Shown piece after piece: positions 23,051-33,594 of a DNA stretch of 64,000 nucleotides. This DNA is from Schistocerca nitens (taxonomy: Eukaryota > Arthropoda > Insecta > Orthoptera > Acrididae). The notes below the pieces were generated by a model, which was not told where the DNA came from, searched no databases, and worked only from the letters and a program-made list of their open reading frames with translations. The stretch is taken from contig NC_064616.1 in the NCBI RefSeq assembly GCF_023898315.1, forward strand, positions 708,999,389 through 709,063,388, read 5' to 3'. Position numbers and translations under genes: made by a program. The first letter of the stretch is position 1, and the number at the start of each line of letters is the position of its first letter.

Positions 23051-24639
23051 TCATCTCCCGTACCTACTGCAACCTACATCCTTCTGTATCTGTTTAGTGT
23101 ATTTATCTCTTGGTCTCCCCCTACGGTTTTTACCCTCCATGCTGCCCTCCAATACTAAATTGGTGATCCCTTGATGATGCCTCAGAACATGTCCTACCAA
23201 CCGATCCCTTCTTCTAGTCAAGTTGTGCCACAAACTTCTCTTCTTCCCAGTCCTATTCAATACCTCCTCATTAGTTATACCCATCTAATCTTCAGCATTC
23301 ATCTGTAGCACCACATTTTTAAAGCTTCTATTCTCTTCTTGTCCAAACTAGTTATTGTCCATGTTTCACTTCCATATATGGCTACACTCCATACAAATAC
23401 TTTCAGAAACGACTTCCTGACACTCAAATCTACACTCGTTGTTAACAAATTTCTCTTCTTCAGAAATGCTTTCCCTGCCATTGCCAGTCTACATTTTATA
23501 TCCTCTCTACTTCGACCATCATCAGTTATTTTGCTCCCCAAATTGCAAAACTCCTTTACTACTTTAAGTGTCTCATTTCCTAATCTAATTCCCTCAGCAT
23601 CACCCGACGTAATTCGACTACATTCCATTATCCTCGTTTTGCTTTTGTTGATGTTCATCTTATATCCTCCTTTCATGACACTTTCCATTCCGTTCAACTG
23701 CTCTTGCAGGTCCTTTGCTGTCTCTGACAGAATTACAATGTCATCGGCGAACCTCAAAGTTTTTATTTCTCCTCCGTGGATTTTAATAGCTACCCCAAAT
23801 TTTTCTTTTGTTTCCTTCACTGCTTGCTCAATATACAGATTGAATAACATCAGGGATAGGCTACAACCCTGTCTCACTCCCTTCCCAACCACTGCTTCCC
23901 TTTCATGTCCCTTGACTCTTATAACTGCCATCTGGTTTCTGTACAAATTGTAAATAGCCTTTCGCTGCCTGTATTTTACCCCTGCCACCTTCCAAATTTC
24001 AAGGAGAGTATTCCAGTCAACATTGTCAAAAGCTTTCTCTAAGTCTACAAATGCTAGAAACGTAGGTTTGCCTTTCTGTAATCTTTCTTCTAAGATAAGC
24101 CTTAGGGTCAGTATTGCCTCACATGTTCAAATATTTCTACAGAATCCAAACTGATCTTCCCCGAGGTCAGCTTCTACCAGTTTTTCTATTCGTCTGTAAA
24201 GAATTCGCGTTAGGATTTTGCATCCGTGACTTATTAAACTGATTGTTCAGTAATTTTCACAACTGTCAGCACCAGATTTCTTTGGGATTGGAATTATTAT
24301 ATTCTTCTTGAAGTCTGAGGGTATTTCACCTGTCTCATACATCTTGCTCACCAGATTGTAGAGTTTTGTCAGGACTGGCTCTCCCAAGGCCGTCAGTAGC
24401 TCTAATGGAATGTTGTCTACAACTGGGGCCTTGTTACGACTCAGGTCTTTCAGTGCTCTGTCAAACTCTTCACGCAGTATCATATCTCCCATTTGATCTT
24501 CATCTACATCCTCTTCCATTTCCATAATATTGTCCTCAAGTACATCGCCCTTGTATAGACCCTCTATACACTCCTTCCACCTTTCTGCTTTCCCTTCTTT
24601 GCTTAGAACTGGGTTTCCATCTGAGCTCTTGATATTCAT
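23051..24639 (-). pseudogene. RTE reverse transcriptase, broken
   Basis: The minus strand gives three blocks. 24639-24247 holds the fingers, with LSRNKAPVVDNIPLELL and ending IIPIPKKSGADSCENY. 23988-23299 holds the palm, with GVRQGCSLS and the catalytic FADDIVIL, where the two aspartates bind metal. 23284-23051 is the C-terminal tail. The open frames are separated by stops or frameshifts near 24240 and 23290. All the usual RT motifs are recognisable, but the enzyme cannot be made in one piece. Confidence 0.9.
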
Positions 24640-25186
24640 ACAAGTGATTTTCTTTTCTCCAAAGGTCTCTTCAATTTTCCTGTAGGTAGTATCTATCTCA
24701 CCCCTAGTGAGATAAGCCTCTACAACCTTACATTTGTCCTCTAGTCATCCCTGCTTAGCCATTTTGCACTTCCTGTCGATCTCATTTTTGAGACGTTTGT
24801 ATTCCTTTCTGCCTGCTTCATTTACTGCATTTTTGTATTTTCTCCTTTCATCAATTAAAGCCAGTATTTCTTGTGTTACCCAAGGATTTCTACTAGCCCT
24901 CGTCTTTTTACCTACGTGATCCTCTGCTGCCTTCACTAGTTCATCTCTTAAAGCTACCCATTCTTCTTCTACTGTATTTCTTTCCCCCATTCCTGTCAAT
25001 TGTTCCCTTATGCTCTCCCTGAAACTCTGTACAACCTCTGGTTCTTTCAGTTTATCCAGGTCCCATCTTCTTAAATTCCCACCTTTTTGCAGTTTCTTCA
25101 GTTTTAATCTATAGTTCATAACCAATAGATTGTGGTCAGAGTCCACATCTGCCCCTGGAAATGTCTTACAATTTAAAACCTTGTTT

Positions 25187-25940
25187 CTAAATCTGTCTTA
25201 CCATTATATAATCTATCTGATACCTTTTAGTATCTCCAGGGATCTTCCATGTATACACCCTTCTTTCATGATTTTTGAACCAAGTGTTAGCTATGAGTAA
25301 GTTGTGCTCTGTGCAAAATTCTACCAGGCGGCTTCCTCTTTCATTTCTTAGCCCCAATCCATATTCGCCTACTAAGTTTCCTTCTCTTCCTTTTCCTACT
25401 GTCGGATTTGAGTCACCCATGACTATTAAATTTTCATCTCCCTTCACTACCTGAATAATTTCTTTTATCTCCTCATACATTTCTTCATCATCTGCAGAGC
25501 TAGTTGACATATAAACTTGTACTACTGTAGAAGGCGTGGGCTTCGTTTCTATCTTGGCCACAATAATGCGTTCACTATGCTGTTTGTAGTAGCTTACCCG
25601 CTCTCCTATTTTTTTTATTCATTATTAAACCTATTCCTGCATTACCCCTATTTGATTTTGTATTTATAACCCTGTATTCACCTGACCAACAGTTTTGTTC
25701 CTCCTGCCACCGAACTTCACTAATTCCCACTATATCTAACTTTAACCCATCCATTTCCCTTTTTAAATTTTCTAACCTACCTGCCCGATTAAGGGATCTG
25801 ACATTCCACGCTCCGATCCGTAGAACGCCAGTTTTCTTTCTGCTGATAACGACGTCCTCTTGAGTAGTCCCCGCCCAGAGATCCGAATGGGGGACTATTT
25901 TACCTCTGGAATATTTTACCCAAGAGGACGCCATCATCAT
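25187..25940 (-). pseudogene. RTE apurinic endonuclease domain, broken
   Basis: The minus strand at 25940-25575 reads LRIGAWNVRSLNRAGRLENL, with DIVGISEVRWQ containing the catalytic glutamate. The next block, 25561-25187, holds VMGDSNPTVGKGREGN and RYQIDYIMV. This is the endonuclease/exonuclease/phosphatase fold that nicks target DNA for LINE insertion. A frameshift near 25570 splits it. In the VMGDSNPTVG block a serine stands where the usual GDxN pattern has a different residue. The rest of the frame to 24745 links to the RT. Confidence 0.88.
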
Positions 25941-26394
25941 TTAACCATACAGTAAAGCTGCATGCCCCCGCGAAAAATGACGGCTGTAGTTTCCCCTTGC
26001 TTTCAGCCGTTCGCAGTACCAGCACAGCAAGGCCGTTTTGGTTAGTGTTACAAGGCCAGATCAGTCAATCATCCTGACTTTTGCCCCTGCAACTACTGAA
26101 AAGGCTGCTGCCCCTCTTCAGGAACCACACGTTTGTCTGGCCTCTCAACAGATACCCCTCCGTTGTGGCCGCACCTACGGTACGGCTATCTGTATCGCTG
26201 AGGCACGCAAGCCTTCCCACCAACAGCAAGGTCCATGGTTCTGGGGGGGGGGGGGGGGGAGTTATGTATCCTATATTTAATTTTATGTCACCCAAAACAG
26301 AAAGTTTTTAGTTAACAGCCAATAAAGTGTGCAAATTTTCTGAAGAGTTCCTGTTCTCCTGATTACAAATAATCCCATCCAATATTAATTGCGA

Positions 26395-26397
26395 GGG

Positions 26398-26429
<32 letters not shown>

Positions 26430-26510
26430 GAGGGGCAGGATGTCAGGCCGGGCGACTGGGAGCAGGAGAGGCACCACAGAACATTTTAATTTCCACTGTC
26501 CTGAATATGG
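26395..26510. repeat. Fragment related to the foldback element arm
   Basis: A T-run is followed by gagcaggagaggcaccacag and tttccactgtcc. This closely resembles the arm of the element at 14616-15377 (caggagagacaccacagga, then tttccactgtct), so the same family is present a second time. Its surroundings do not show the second arm. Confidence 0.5.
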
Positions 26511-28238
26511 TTTGATGGCATCCAGTACAAAATATACACATTTCAATGCTGTGGAGCGAAATACAGTGACGTGCGATAGAAGAATGCTGTGTGAAGAAGT
26601 GTGGCAGTGCACTCTGGCACATTTAAGGCCAACTAACATGTCTTACATTTCCTCGAACCTATATGTTGTATGTATCAGACTCTTCAGAAAGATGTGTGCA
26701 ACGAAATGAACATATTTTTGAAAATTCGATTTTTTAAATTTTTGACGTATCTCAAACACTCGAAAGAGGGGGGGATTTCCACTTTTCTGACAGCTATGCA
26801 TTAATCGCCTTGTAGAACAATGAAGTTATTTTTGTCGATTTGCTAAGGAAACTGGGCTTTTATTAATCTTTTACGCTGAGGCAGTCAACGTGTTTGAAAC
26901 AAAGTGTTTAGTTCCACACTATTAGCTAATTTCAACTGCTCGCTGCATTTCCAGTGCACGTTTTCATCTTCTAGCACGTATGGCATCGTGCCATAATAAA
27001 GAATCAAAAATGAGTTAATACATCCCGCAACCAACTCTGAAAAGCTTAATGGCAGGTTGAGGCCTACTTCATTGGGAATCTGGACATAAGAATATGCTTT
27101 TTGAGTATGGACTTGAAATGTGCCATTTTAGTATGATTCACGAAATTCCGATGCTCTTGGAGTATCCTCTGATGTCTTTTTTCTTTTGTGACATATTGTA
27201 AGATCTTTTAATGTTTTACACATACAAACATTCGGGCTTCCTGCGTCATAGCAGCTGCCAAAGTGCAGTGGCGCCTGTTATCTGGTGCTCTCTGACAACT
27301 ACTGAAACGAACCTATTTCTAACAGGTTGCGGGAAAATATTGCAAATGGTGGTTTGAAAAGCGTTACTTTCACAGTAAATTTCCTTTTACGCAAGTTGAA
27401 CTATGTGTGAGAATGTACTATGAATTTCTTAAATCGCAGAGCGTTTGATGACGAGCCATTTAGAAGTATTTTGAGCCCAGATCAGACATGCATGTCGTTA
27501 TTATGAGCAAATTGATGTAGTGCTACGGGAAGCTCTCTCTCCTCTGCGGAAAACTTTGGGGACAAGTCGCTGGAATCGGCTAAAAATTTTACTGGCATAT
27601 TTGTGTGATGTATCTTAAAGTGTAACATGCGTAAAAAATATCAACATTATATGTGGAAGCTTAGCTACTCTTGCAGCTTATTAACCTTAGAGACCAATAT
27701 TTGCTTTTCTTGTAGCAACACCATGTATATTAATTTAAAACATTAACTTTTCCTGTTTGTATATCTGCGCTACATAAGTGATGTTGCTATTAGCTGACTA
27801 CATCACGTGTCCTGTGGTCTGAATATCCACTGTCATCGGCTGGCAGGATCACGTGACATGAGCTATGACTGGCTTACAAAAGCACATCGCAATCTCGATT
27901 ACAATAGTTCGGAACGTAACATGCGGTGTTTGGTGGAATTCGAATTTATACTTTTGTAATACGAAAAAATGCAGCGTATATGTTGCTGCACATCAAAAAT
28001 CTTTCCAAAAGGAGTTTTCTTCCCTGAGTTTCGTTTTCTAAAGTGCCGGGAAATTCTACGTCTGTGTATAAAAACATAACCATTCAAAGGATTGATAAGT
28101 TTTACAGTTCCGAGGGAAAATATACTGTCACTTAATAACACGGAAAAAGCATGTTTTCATCTGGGAGAAAGTGTATTTTTACCCGGAAAGTCCAGGAAAA
28201 ATCCAGGAATTTTTTTCCTTGTCTGCGTATACACACTG
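26511..28238. other. Right part of the 7.2-kb element, non-coding
   Basis: There is no coding frame of note. The ccggaaagtccaggaa-type terminal sequence appears at 28177-28200. Confidence 0.5.
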
Positions 28239-28239
28239 T

Positions 28240-29060
28240 ACAACAATTGTTCCATTGTCAGCTAAAATAGGGGCAGACCCCCAGTAGGCACTTCACTGGC
28301 TGTGAAATGTGCATTGGAGCACCATCTTGCATAAAAATGATCCTACCCACACATTAATGCTGTTGAAAGGTTGGAATGATGTTGGTTGTGCTAAAGACTC
28401 CTTAGCGTTTACCAGTGACGGTACCGGTAACAGGACCCGCAGGACTCACCTCCTCGAAAAAACATGGCTCTGTGATAAACAGTGTCATCAACCCACACCA
28501 CATGATCAGCTTTGCAGAATGAAGTGATACCAGTTGTGTGTGTGGATTTTCCATTGCTCATATTCTGTATGTGGACATGTGCTTAGAGATGGAAATGGGT
28601 TTCATGGCCATTCATTGTCCACTTCCATGCGAGCAGTAAATTCCAGAGCGAATGTTTCTCCTGATGGCAGGTCAGCAGGAAGCAACTCTTGAACATGGGT
28701 GATATTGTGTGGATAACAACGAAGGATGTTTCATAGGATTTTATGTGCAAGCTTGCAGGCATGTCCAACATTTGTGCATTTCCCTGAGCACTGCATATTT
28801 GCACACCACCGCTCGACCTCTCCTGCAGTGCTGTGGCCACATCTTTGGCAGATGTCAGATCAATTGCTTTCCTTCCTCTGTTGTATTGCACTTCAAAAGA
28901 ACTTGCTGTTTTGAATTTTGTAATATTTTTCTCCAGGCCCTTAGCAGATGTCAGATCAATCCCTTTCTTCATATTCTTGATTGTCTGGAATTTCTTCAGG
29001 GCTACTGATGCACAGCCACCATTCTTGTAAGAGAGCTTGACCAATAGTACATGCTCCTGA
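28240..29060 (-). mobile_element. IS630/mariner-like transposase relic (DUF4817-type head)
   Basis: From 29044 downward the minus strand reads MVKLSYKNGGCASVALKKF, then VATALQERSSGGVQ (helix-turn-helix head). It ends with [13 protein letters not shown], corresponding to the first catalytic block (DEAHFHL) with the acidic residues changed. A further block around 28340-28300, after several frame changes, resembles the IFMQDGAPPH region (seen as FYARWCSNAH in a shifted frame). No terminal repeats were identified. It lies in the intron just ahead of the first CCT2 exon. Confidence 0.7.
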
Positions 29061-29673
29061 CAGTCATGTTAGGCAGTCCCCCCCCCCTACATCAGTAATA
29101 TGCTGTTAAAATTTGACATCATTCTGAGCAGTGGTTCTCTTTCTACAGCTTTTTGAAACTGGAACTTTAGTTATGCCCACCCTGTAGTAGTGTTTTGAGG
29201 GTTTGACTCTCTTAGATAAAGTGGAATATTGTGGCATCATAAAATTCTTTGTTTGGATGGTTTATCACTGAGGAAAAATGGAAGGCTCATAAGGAGTCCG
29301 TTCCTTCATTTTCAACAGTTAAGAAACACGTGACTGAATTTAAATGTGGCTATATTTTTGAGAAAGGTCATTCATCTGAATGGTGTGCTGCTGCAAGCAT
29401 TAATGGAAACACTGACAATGTGCACAGTATGGTGTTGAACAATTAGCATTTATAGGGGTACGGAATGCTGATGCACTCGGAACAAGGAAACTAGTTAAGC
29501 TATTGCAAAAATGATTGTTCTTATTTCATATTGTCCTGAGAAAGTAGGTGTTTTTGTGTTAAGTTAGTCACTGAAGTTATCACATCAGCTTTTTGTGTTT
29601 GAAATAATGTTCATGAACTTACATGTGTGTGATTCCTTTGTTTCAGATAATTAATGTCTGAATTATTTTTCAG
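29061..29673 (+). other. WNK intron, 3' end
   Basis: Ends in the acceptor aattatttttcag at 29673. No other feature is seen. Confidence 0.65.
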
Positions 29674-29866
29674 AGTTTCAGATAAGAGAATGAAAAAGCC
29701 AGTTAAACGTCGCACAAGAGCTGAAAGAGGACCAAAATTAACGGTATTATCAGTGGAAAATGGAGGAAGTCTGTTAGAGTGTCTTTTGGAATCCAGCAAA
29801 CACAGAACTGTAACTTTCAAATGGAACAAGGATGCAATGGCACCTAATGAAATAGCAAATAGATTG
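29674..29866 (+). CDS. Wnk: WNK kinase exon: CCT2 domain, first part
   Basis: One base completes isoleucine with the preceding exon, followed by 64 codons: VSDKRMKKPVKRRTRAERG, PKLTVLSVENGGSLLECLLE, SSKHRTVTFKWNKDAMAPNE and IANRL. The pattern P-K-L-x-V-x-x-V, C-x-L-E, TVTFKW and P-x-E-I-A is that of the WNK CCT-like (PASK/Fray homology 2-like) domain, which binds RFxV-type peptides. The basic stretch KKPVKRRTRAERG precedes it. I placed the donor at ttg|gtaggt because it keeps phase 0 and the next exon begins with V-E-Q-N-L-L, restoring the expected IAN-x-LV-x-x-x-LL helix. An alternative donor at g|gtcacc would shift the frame. Confidence 0.92.
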
Positions 29867-30333
29867 GTAGGTCACCATGTGAATTAAAAGTTGTATTATT
29901 GAGAACTCAACACACATTCTTCAATTGCTCTCATAGAAGACTCTTAGGTTATGAAATTGTTGAGTACCAAAGTAAAAACTGATTGTGCACACATTTCTTA
30001 TAATGTCAAATATACATTTGGAAGTTCCCAATTTCTGTCATATGTTTAAACTATGTTTATTCAGGTTCTGCCAGTTCGTGATTGATAATCAGGGAATTAC
30101 TGTAGTGTAACCAATGATCCTCAGTAATTCACTGGTGTGATTTATGTCAGTAGACCTCTTGTCCAAGAGAAGTTAAATAGAGGATTTCTCGTAGTGTATT
30201 TGTCTGTGGACTAAACTGTCAAGTTACTGCTCCTTTCTTCCAGTGGATATGACAATTAGATTCTCCAGCTGTGCGTAGTGGCGTTATCCATTGATATTTT
30301 AATTTTACAATGTAAAGTCCAAGTTAGAATGTC
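29867..30333 (+). other. WNK intron, 5' part
   Basis: Non-coding intron sequence; nothing recognised before the MITE at 30334. Confidence 0.6.
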
Positions 30334-30391
30334 AACAATGTTATGAAAAGGATAGATTGCCACCCACCATAAAGATAACACGTTGAGTTGC

Positions 30392-30435
<44 letters not shown>

Positions 30436-30555
30436 TTTTTGGAGAAGGCTTTGGCCAAAATCTCAGTGTGTAACACTCTTTTCATTTCGCCTGTCTGCAA
30501 CTCAGCGTCTCATCCTAATGGTGAGAGGCAGTATATCCTTTGTATAATATTGTTG
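30334..30555. mobile_element. MITE carrying a (TG)n tract
   Basis: The left end (caacaatgttatgaaaagga) and the reverse complement of the right end (caacaatattatacaaagga) are inverted repeats that continue inward for about 45 bp (ccaccataaagataacacg; gttgagttgcag). The middle contains (TG)n at 30394-30432. A related copy, also with a (TG)n core, is at 46092-46426. Confidence 0.75.
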
Positions 30556-30789
30556 ATATTTTAATGTTATATTTTTATGTGCTGACATCTCCAGATTTTA
30601 CAAGCATTAAATAACAAAATAGCACTAATTGGTATTTTCTGCAACCTGTGTAAGACATTTACTATGTGAGTCACAGTATTCTCCTGGATTAACTGAAGTT
30701 TTGTGGGTTTGATGGTAGAATCAACTAATTGACAATGTCATATCTAACCAAAAGAATGCAGAAGATTGTACTTTGTAATGCAATCAATG

Positions 30790-31860
30790 TAGTTCGGGGA
30801 TATTATCCTGTCTAAGGAGAAATCGTGTATGGGGTTCCTGAAGCCTCAATCGTAGGTCTGCAATTGTTCTGTTCCTCATGTATGTAAACGATCTTCTGTC
30901 TAATATGCAACATAGATAATTAGTTCTTTTTGCAAATCACACTAGTATTGTAACCAGTCCAACCGTTCATACAGCAACAGAAAATGTGGTGAACAATGTT
31001 CTTAAAAGTATTACTGATCAGTTTTCAGCAAATGAGCTTTTTCTTAATTTTAAAAATGCACATCATATTCAGTTCTTTACATTTAGGAGTCAATGATAAG
31101 TGGAACACATGGTTAAGAAATAATAAATAGGGTGGAAACTTCAAAATTCGTAGGTGTCTGTATTGACGAAAATTTAAACCCGAAAAAGCACAGCTTGGAA
31201 CTGCTAAACCAACTTGTTCAGCCACATTTGCATTTAGAATCATTGCAGATCTTGGGAAGAGACAAATCAGTCAGTTAACATATTTTGCATATTTTCAGTC
31301 AATAACGTCATATGGAATAATGTTCTTGGATAACTACTCTTTAAGAAAGAGTCATGGGCATTCTGACCCTGCTTCACAATACATTTATACCCTCACCATG
31401 AAGTTTGTTGTAAATAATCCATTGCAGTTGAAAAAGAACAGTGATGTGCATAATTACAATACAATAAAGAAAAGAGACATTCATTACCCACATTAATGTT
31501 GTCTTTAGCACAACAGGGATGCACAATGCTGCAACTAAAATATTTGATAACTTACCAAGTGGTATAAAATATTTGACAGACAGCAAAGTAAGATCTGGAA
31601 ACAGAGTGAAAAAGTTCCTTCGTGATAACACCTTTTATTCTGTAGTAGTAGTTTTTATTATTGTGATGTGTAAAAGGTAGTGAATAGAAATTACTAACTC
31701 ACACCTGTACATTAGAAAACAACCACTTATAAATTATCAGTAAGTAGACAGATTTACAAATTAATTTGCAATGTGAATATAAAATGTCTTATTTCACAGC
31801 ATTACGATTTATCATACAAATGATTCCTGGAACATGAAACTAACTAACTTATCTATTTCT
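30790..31860 (+). mobile_element. Non-LTR retrotransposon fragment (RT C-terminal part)
   Basis: Read on the + strand, this is the end of a LINE reverse transcriptase, beginning near 30826 with a damaged GVPQGSIxG block (GVPEASIVG). A decayed FADDTS region (30927-30945) and the thumb/C-terminal blocks follow: LTYFAYFQSITSYGIMFLDN at about 31276, then MKFVVNNPLQLKKNSDVHNY at 31399. The order is that of CR1/L2/Jockey-type LINEs. Stops and frameshifts are frequent. It is 5' truncated. Confidence 0.7.
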
Positions 31861-31982
31861 AGATTAGAATAGATATCACTGGAATAAACGTACAATAGAA
31901 AAATGATTGTCAGTTACCTGAGCATTCAACAACAAACATACAGCTCTGGGTGAATGGGCAGGTCCTCTGTAACAAATACATG

Positions 31983-31990
31983 CAGTAGAC
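31983..31990. repeat. Left 8-bp target duplication of hAT-like element
   Basis: cagtagac here pairs with ctgtagac at 33080-33087, one mismatch. Confidence 0.6.
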
Positions 31991-33079
31991 CAGGGGCCTT
32001 CAAACTGTAGCCAGCCGAACAACACTGGCCTGCAAACATCAACAGTCTGGCCTGCAGTAATGGGTCAGACATGATGGTATCCAGCCTGCTGTATATTAGT
32101 CAAACCTTGCTGATCAAGCACCTCCAATAATGAATGAGTCGCACAGTGAGTGAATGTTTTTTTTTTTCCAAAGAGTTAATCAGTGCCAAAAGCAGTAAAA
32201 AAGCCACAAGGGAAATTATGCAACTGATCAAACTGTGTCAGTGAAAGACTCAACGATGATAAATTTAAATATTTAATCTTTATAAAAATTGCCACACAGC
32301 AAGTCAGCCATTTCCAATTGAAGCTCTAGGGTGAGAGTTTCTTTATTGACAATAAAAGTGTTTCTATAAATATTGATATTGTATGCAATAGCACCAAAAT
32401 CAGTAAAACAAGACCAAAAAAAATTTTTTTTAAAGTACTCAAACTTTCAGTTGTGACATCTAGAGATCTCTGGTTGCTGACTGGAAGTTTGGCGTGTAAC
32501 ATTTTTTGTTCAGTTGGGACTAACAAAACAATTTTTTGAAGAAATTGATTTAATATGAGTGGTTTTTCCATGTAATTTTCTTGAACCTTGCCGGCAGTGA
32601 CCGCAGGGAATGAAAGGGTAACTGCTATTGCCGCCGTATGGCGAGGAATATTGTGGTGAGAATATGTACTGTAATGCTGATACCATATGCAGTTCGCGCT
32701 ATGTTCCGACCACTTGCGGTGATGTTAATAATGCACAGAAGTAACAAGGTTTCATCAAAGCACATTCAGTGGCCTTCGTGAGTGGTGTTTATGTGTAGCA
32801 GTGTATATGAAATGAAATTAAGACCACAGCTCAAAGTAAAACAATAAGCAATTCACTGCACAATAACTACTGCTATGCCTTTCAGTGTCAGCTTGTAAAT
32901 GTTGGTGGCAGTGGTAAGGGTCAAGAAAAATTCTGAGTTGTACCGAGGAGTTCCAAGCAGTACTAGAATATCAGGCCTCGAGAGAACTTAGACACACTGT
33001 AGCTACATCTTGGCCCTTGGGGCTTAGTGGACAAGCCAGTGTGACCCTTAGGCTAGGCTAAAATGTTTGGAGACCCCTG
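31991..33079. mobile_element. hAT-like non-autonomous transposon
   Basis: The terminal inverted repeats are caggggccttcaaac on the left and caggggtctccaaac on the right (reverse complement). This is the classic hAT start CAGGGGTCTCCAAAC. 8-bp near-identical target duplications flank them, which is the hAT rule. The interior of about 1.1 kb codes for no transposase that I can recognise, so it would have moved in trans. Confidence 0.8.
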
Positions 33080-33087
33080 CTGTAGAC

Positions 33088-33594
33088 CATGTGGTGGATA
33101 AGTAGGAGTTGTGGCAAATTGTGAGGGATGGGGAGGACAAAAAAAATATTAGGAATATATTATGAAAGCTACGAAAGATGAATAGAAATGAATCCAAACC
33201 ATTGATTACAAATGCTATTATTAGCTCATTTTTTAATAACCTTACTCACAGTTTTAACATCACGTATATGGAGAGGTCAAATAGGGTAAATACTGTGGCT
33301 ACTCAGTGGTTTTCCTGATTGTCTCTTTATAACACACCTAGCAGATACATTTACAGTGTACAACAGAGCCCTTAATGCACACAACCCATCCAAATGGTCT
33401 GCATGCAGCTGCATTATATGAGAGAAAAAATGACACTTTGTATACCTTGGCAGAAATTTCTGAAAATGACAGATGCAATAATCCAGCTAAGTGAGCACTT
33501 GACCGCGGCCATGTGGGTGCCACATGCTCATGATCACGTCCTCATAGCCTGTAAATTTGCAGCATGCACATGTGCGATGCACTTCTCTTATCAC
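33088..33594. other. Intronic, nothing recognised
   Basis: No exon or repeat is supported. Confidence 0.5.

Larger units (their letters stand above)
22963..26259 (-). mobile_element. RTE-type non-LTR retrotransposon (LINE), near full length
   Basis: The element is read on the minus strand. It starts beside a G-run at 26243-26259 and ends in an (ACA)n tail at 22963-22985, the microsatellite-like 3' end typical of RTE LINEs. It codes for an apurinic endonuclease followed by a reverse transcriptase, in several frame-shifted blocks. At 3.3 kb it has about the size of a full RTE. Premature stops and frameshifts inactivate it. It sits inside the larger element at 21007-28238, so it is the younger insertion. 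A second, older copy is at 47167-50130. Confidence 0.9.
21007..28238. mobile_element. 7.2-kb element with inverted termini, host of nested insertions
   Basis: The left end (cagggtgcataca, then cccgggacatccagg and aaacccgggaattttt) mirrors the right end, which reverse complemented reads cagtgtgtatacgcag, with aaattcctgg and tttccgggt blocks. Both ends are flanked by TA. The family's interior, recognisable at 21110-21350, continues after the nested RTE and SINE copies. I see no transposase, so it may be a large non-autonomous DNA transposon. Subtracting the RTE (3.3 kb) and SINE (0.2 kb) leaves about 3.7 kb. The boundary pairing is based on about 12-16 imperfectly matching bases plus shared ccgg-containing blocks, so it could be two separate copies. 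Confidence 0.5.

Noticed and set aside
23339..23953. 204-codon open frame on the + strand
   Set aside because: It is the antisense shadow of the RTE reverse transcriptase, which has clear RT motifs on the minus strand.
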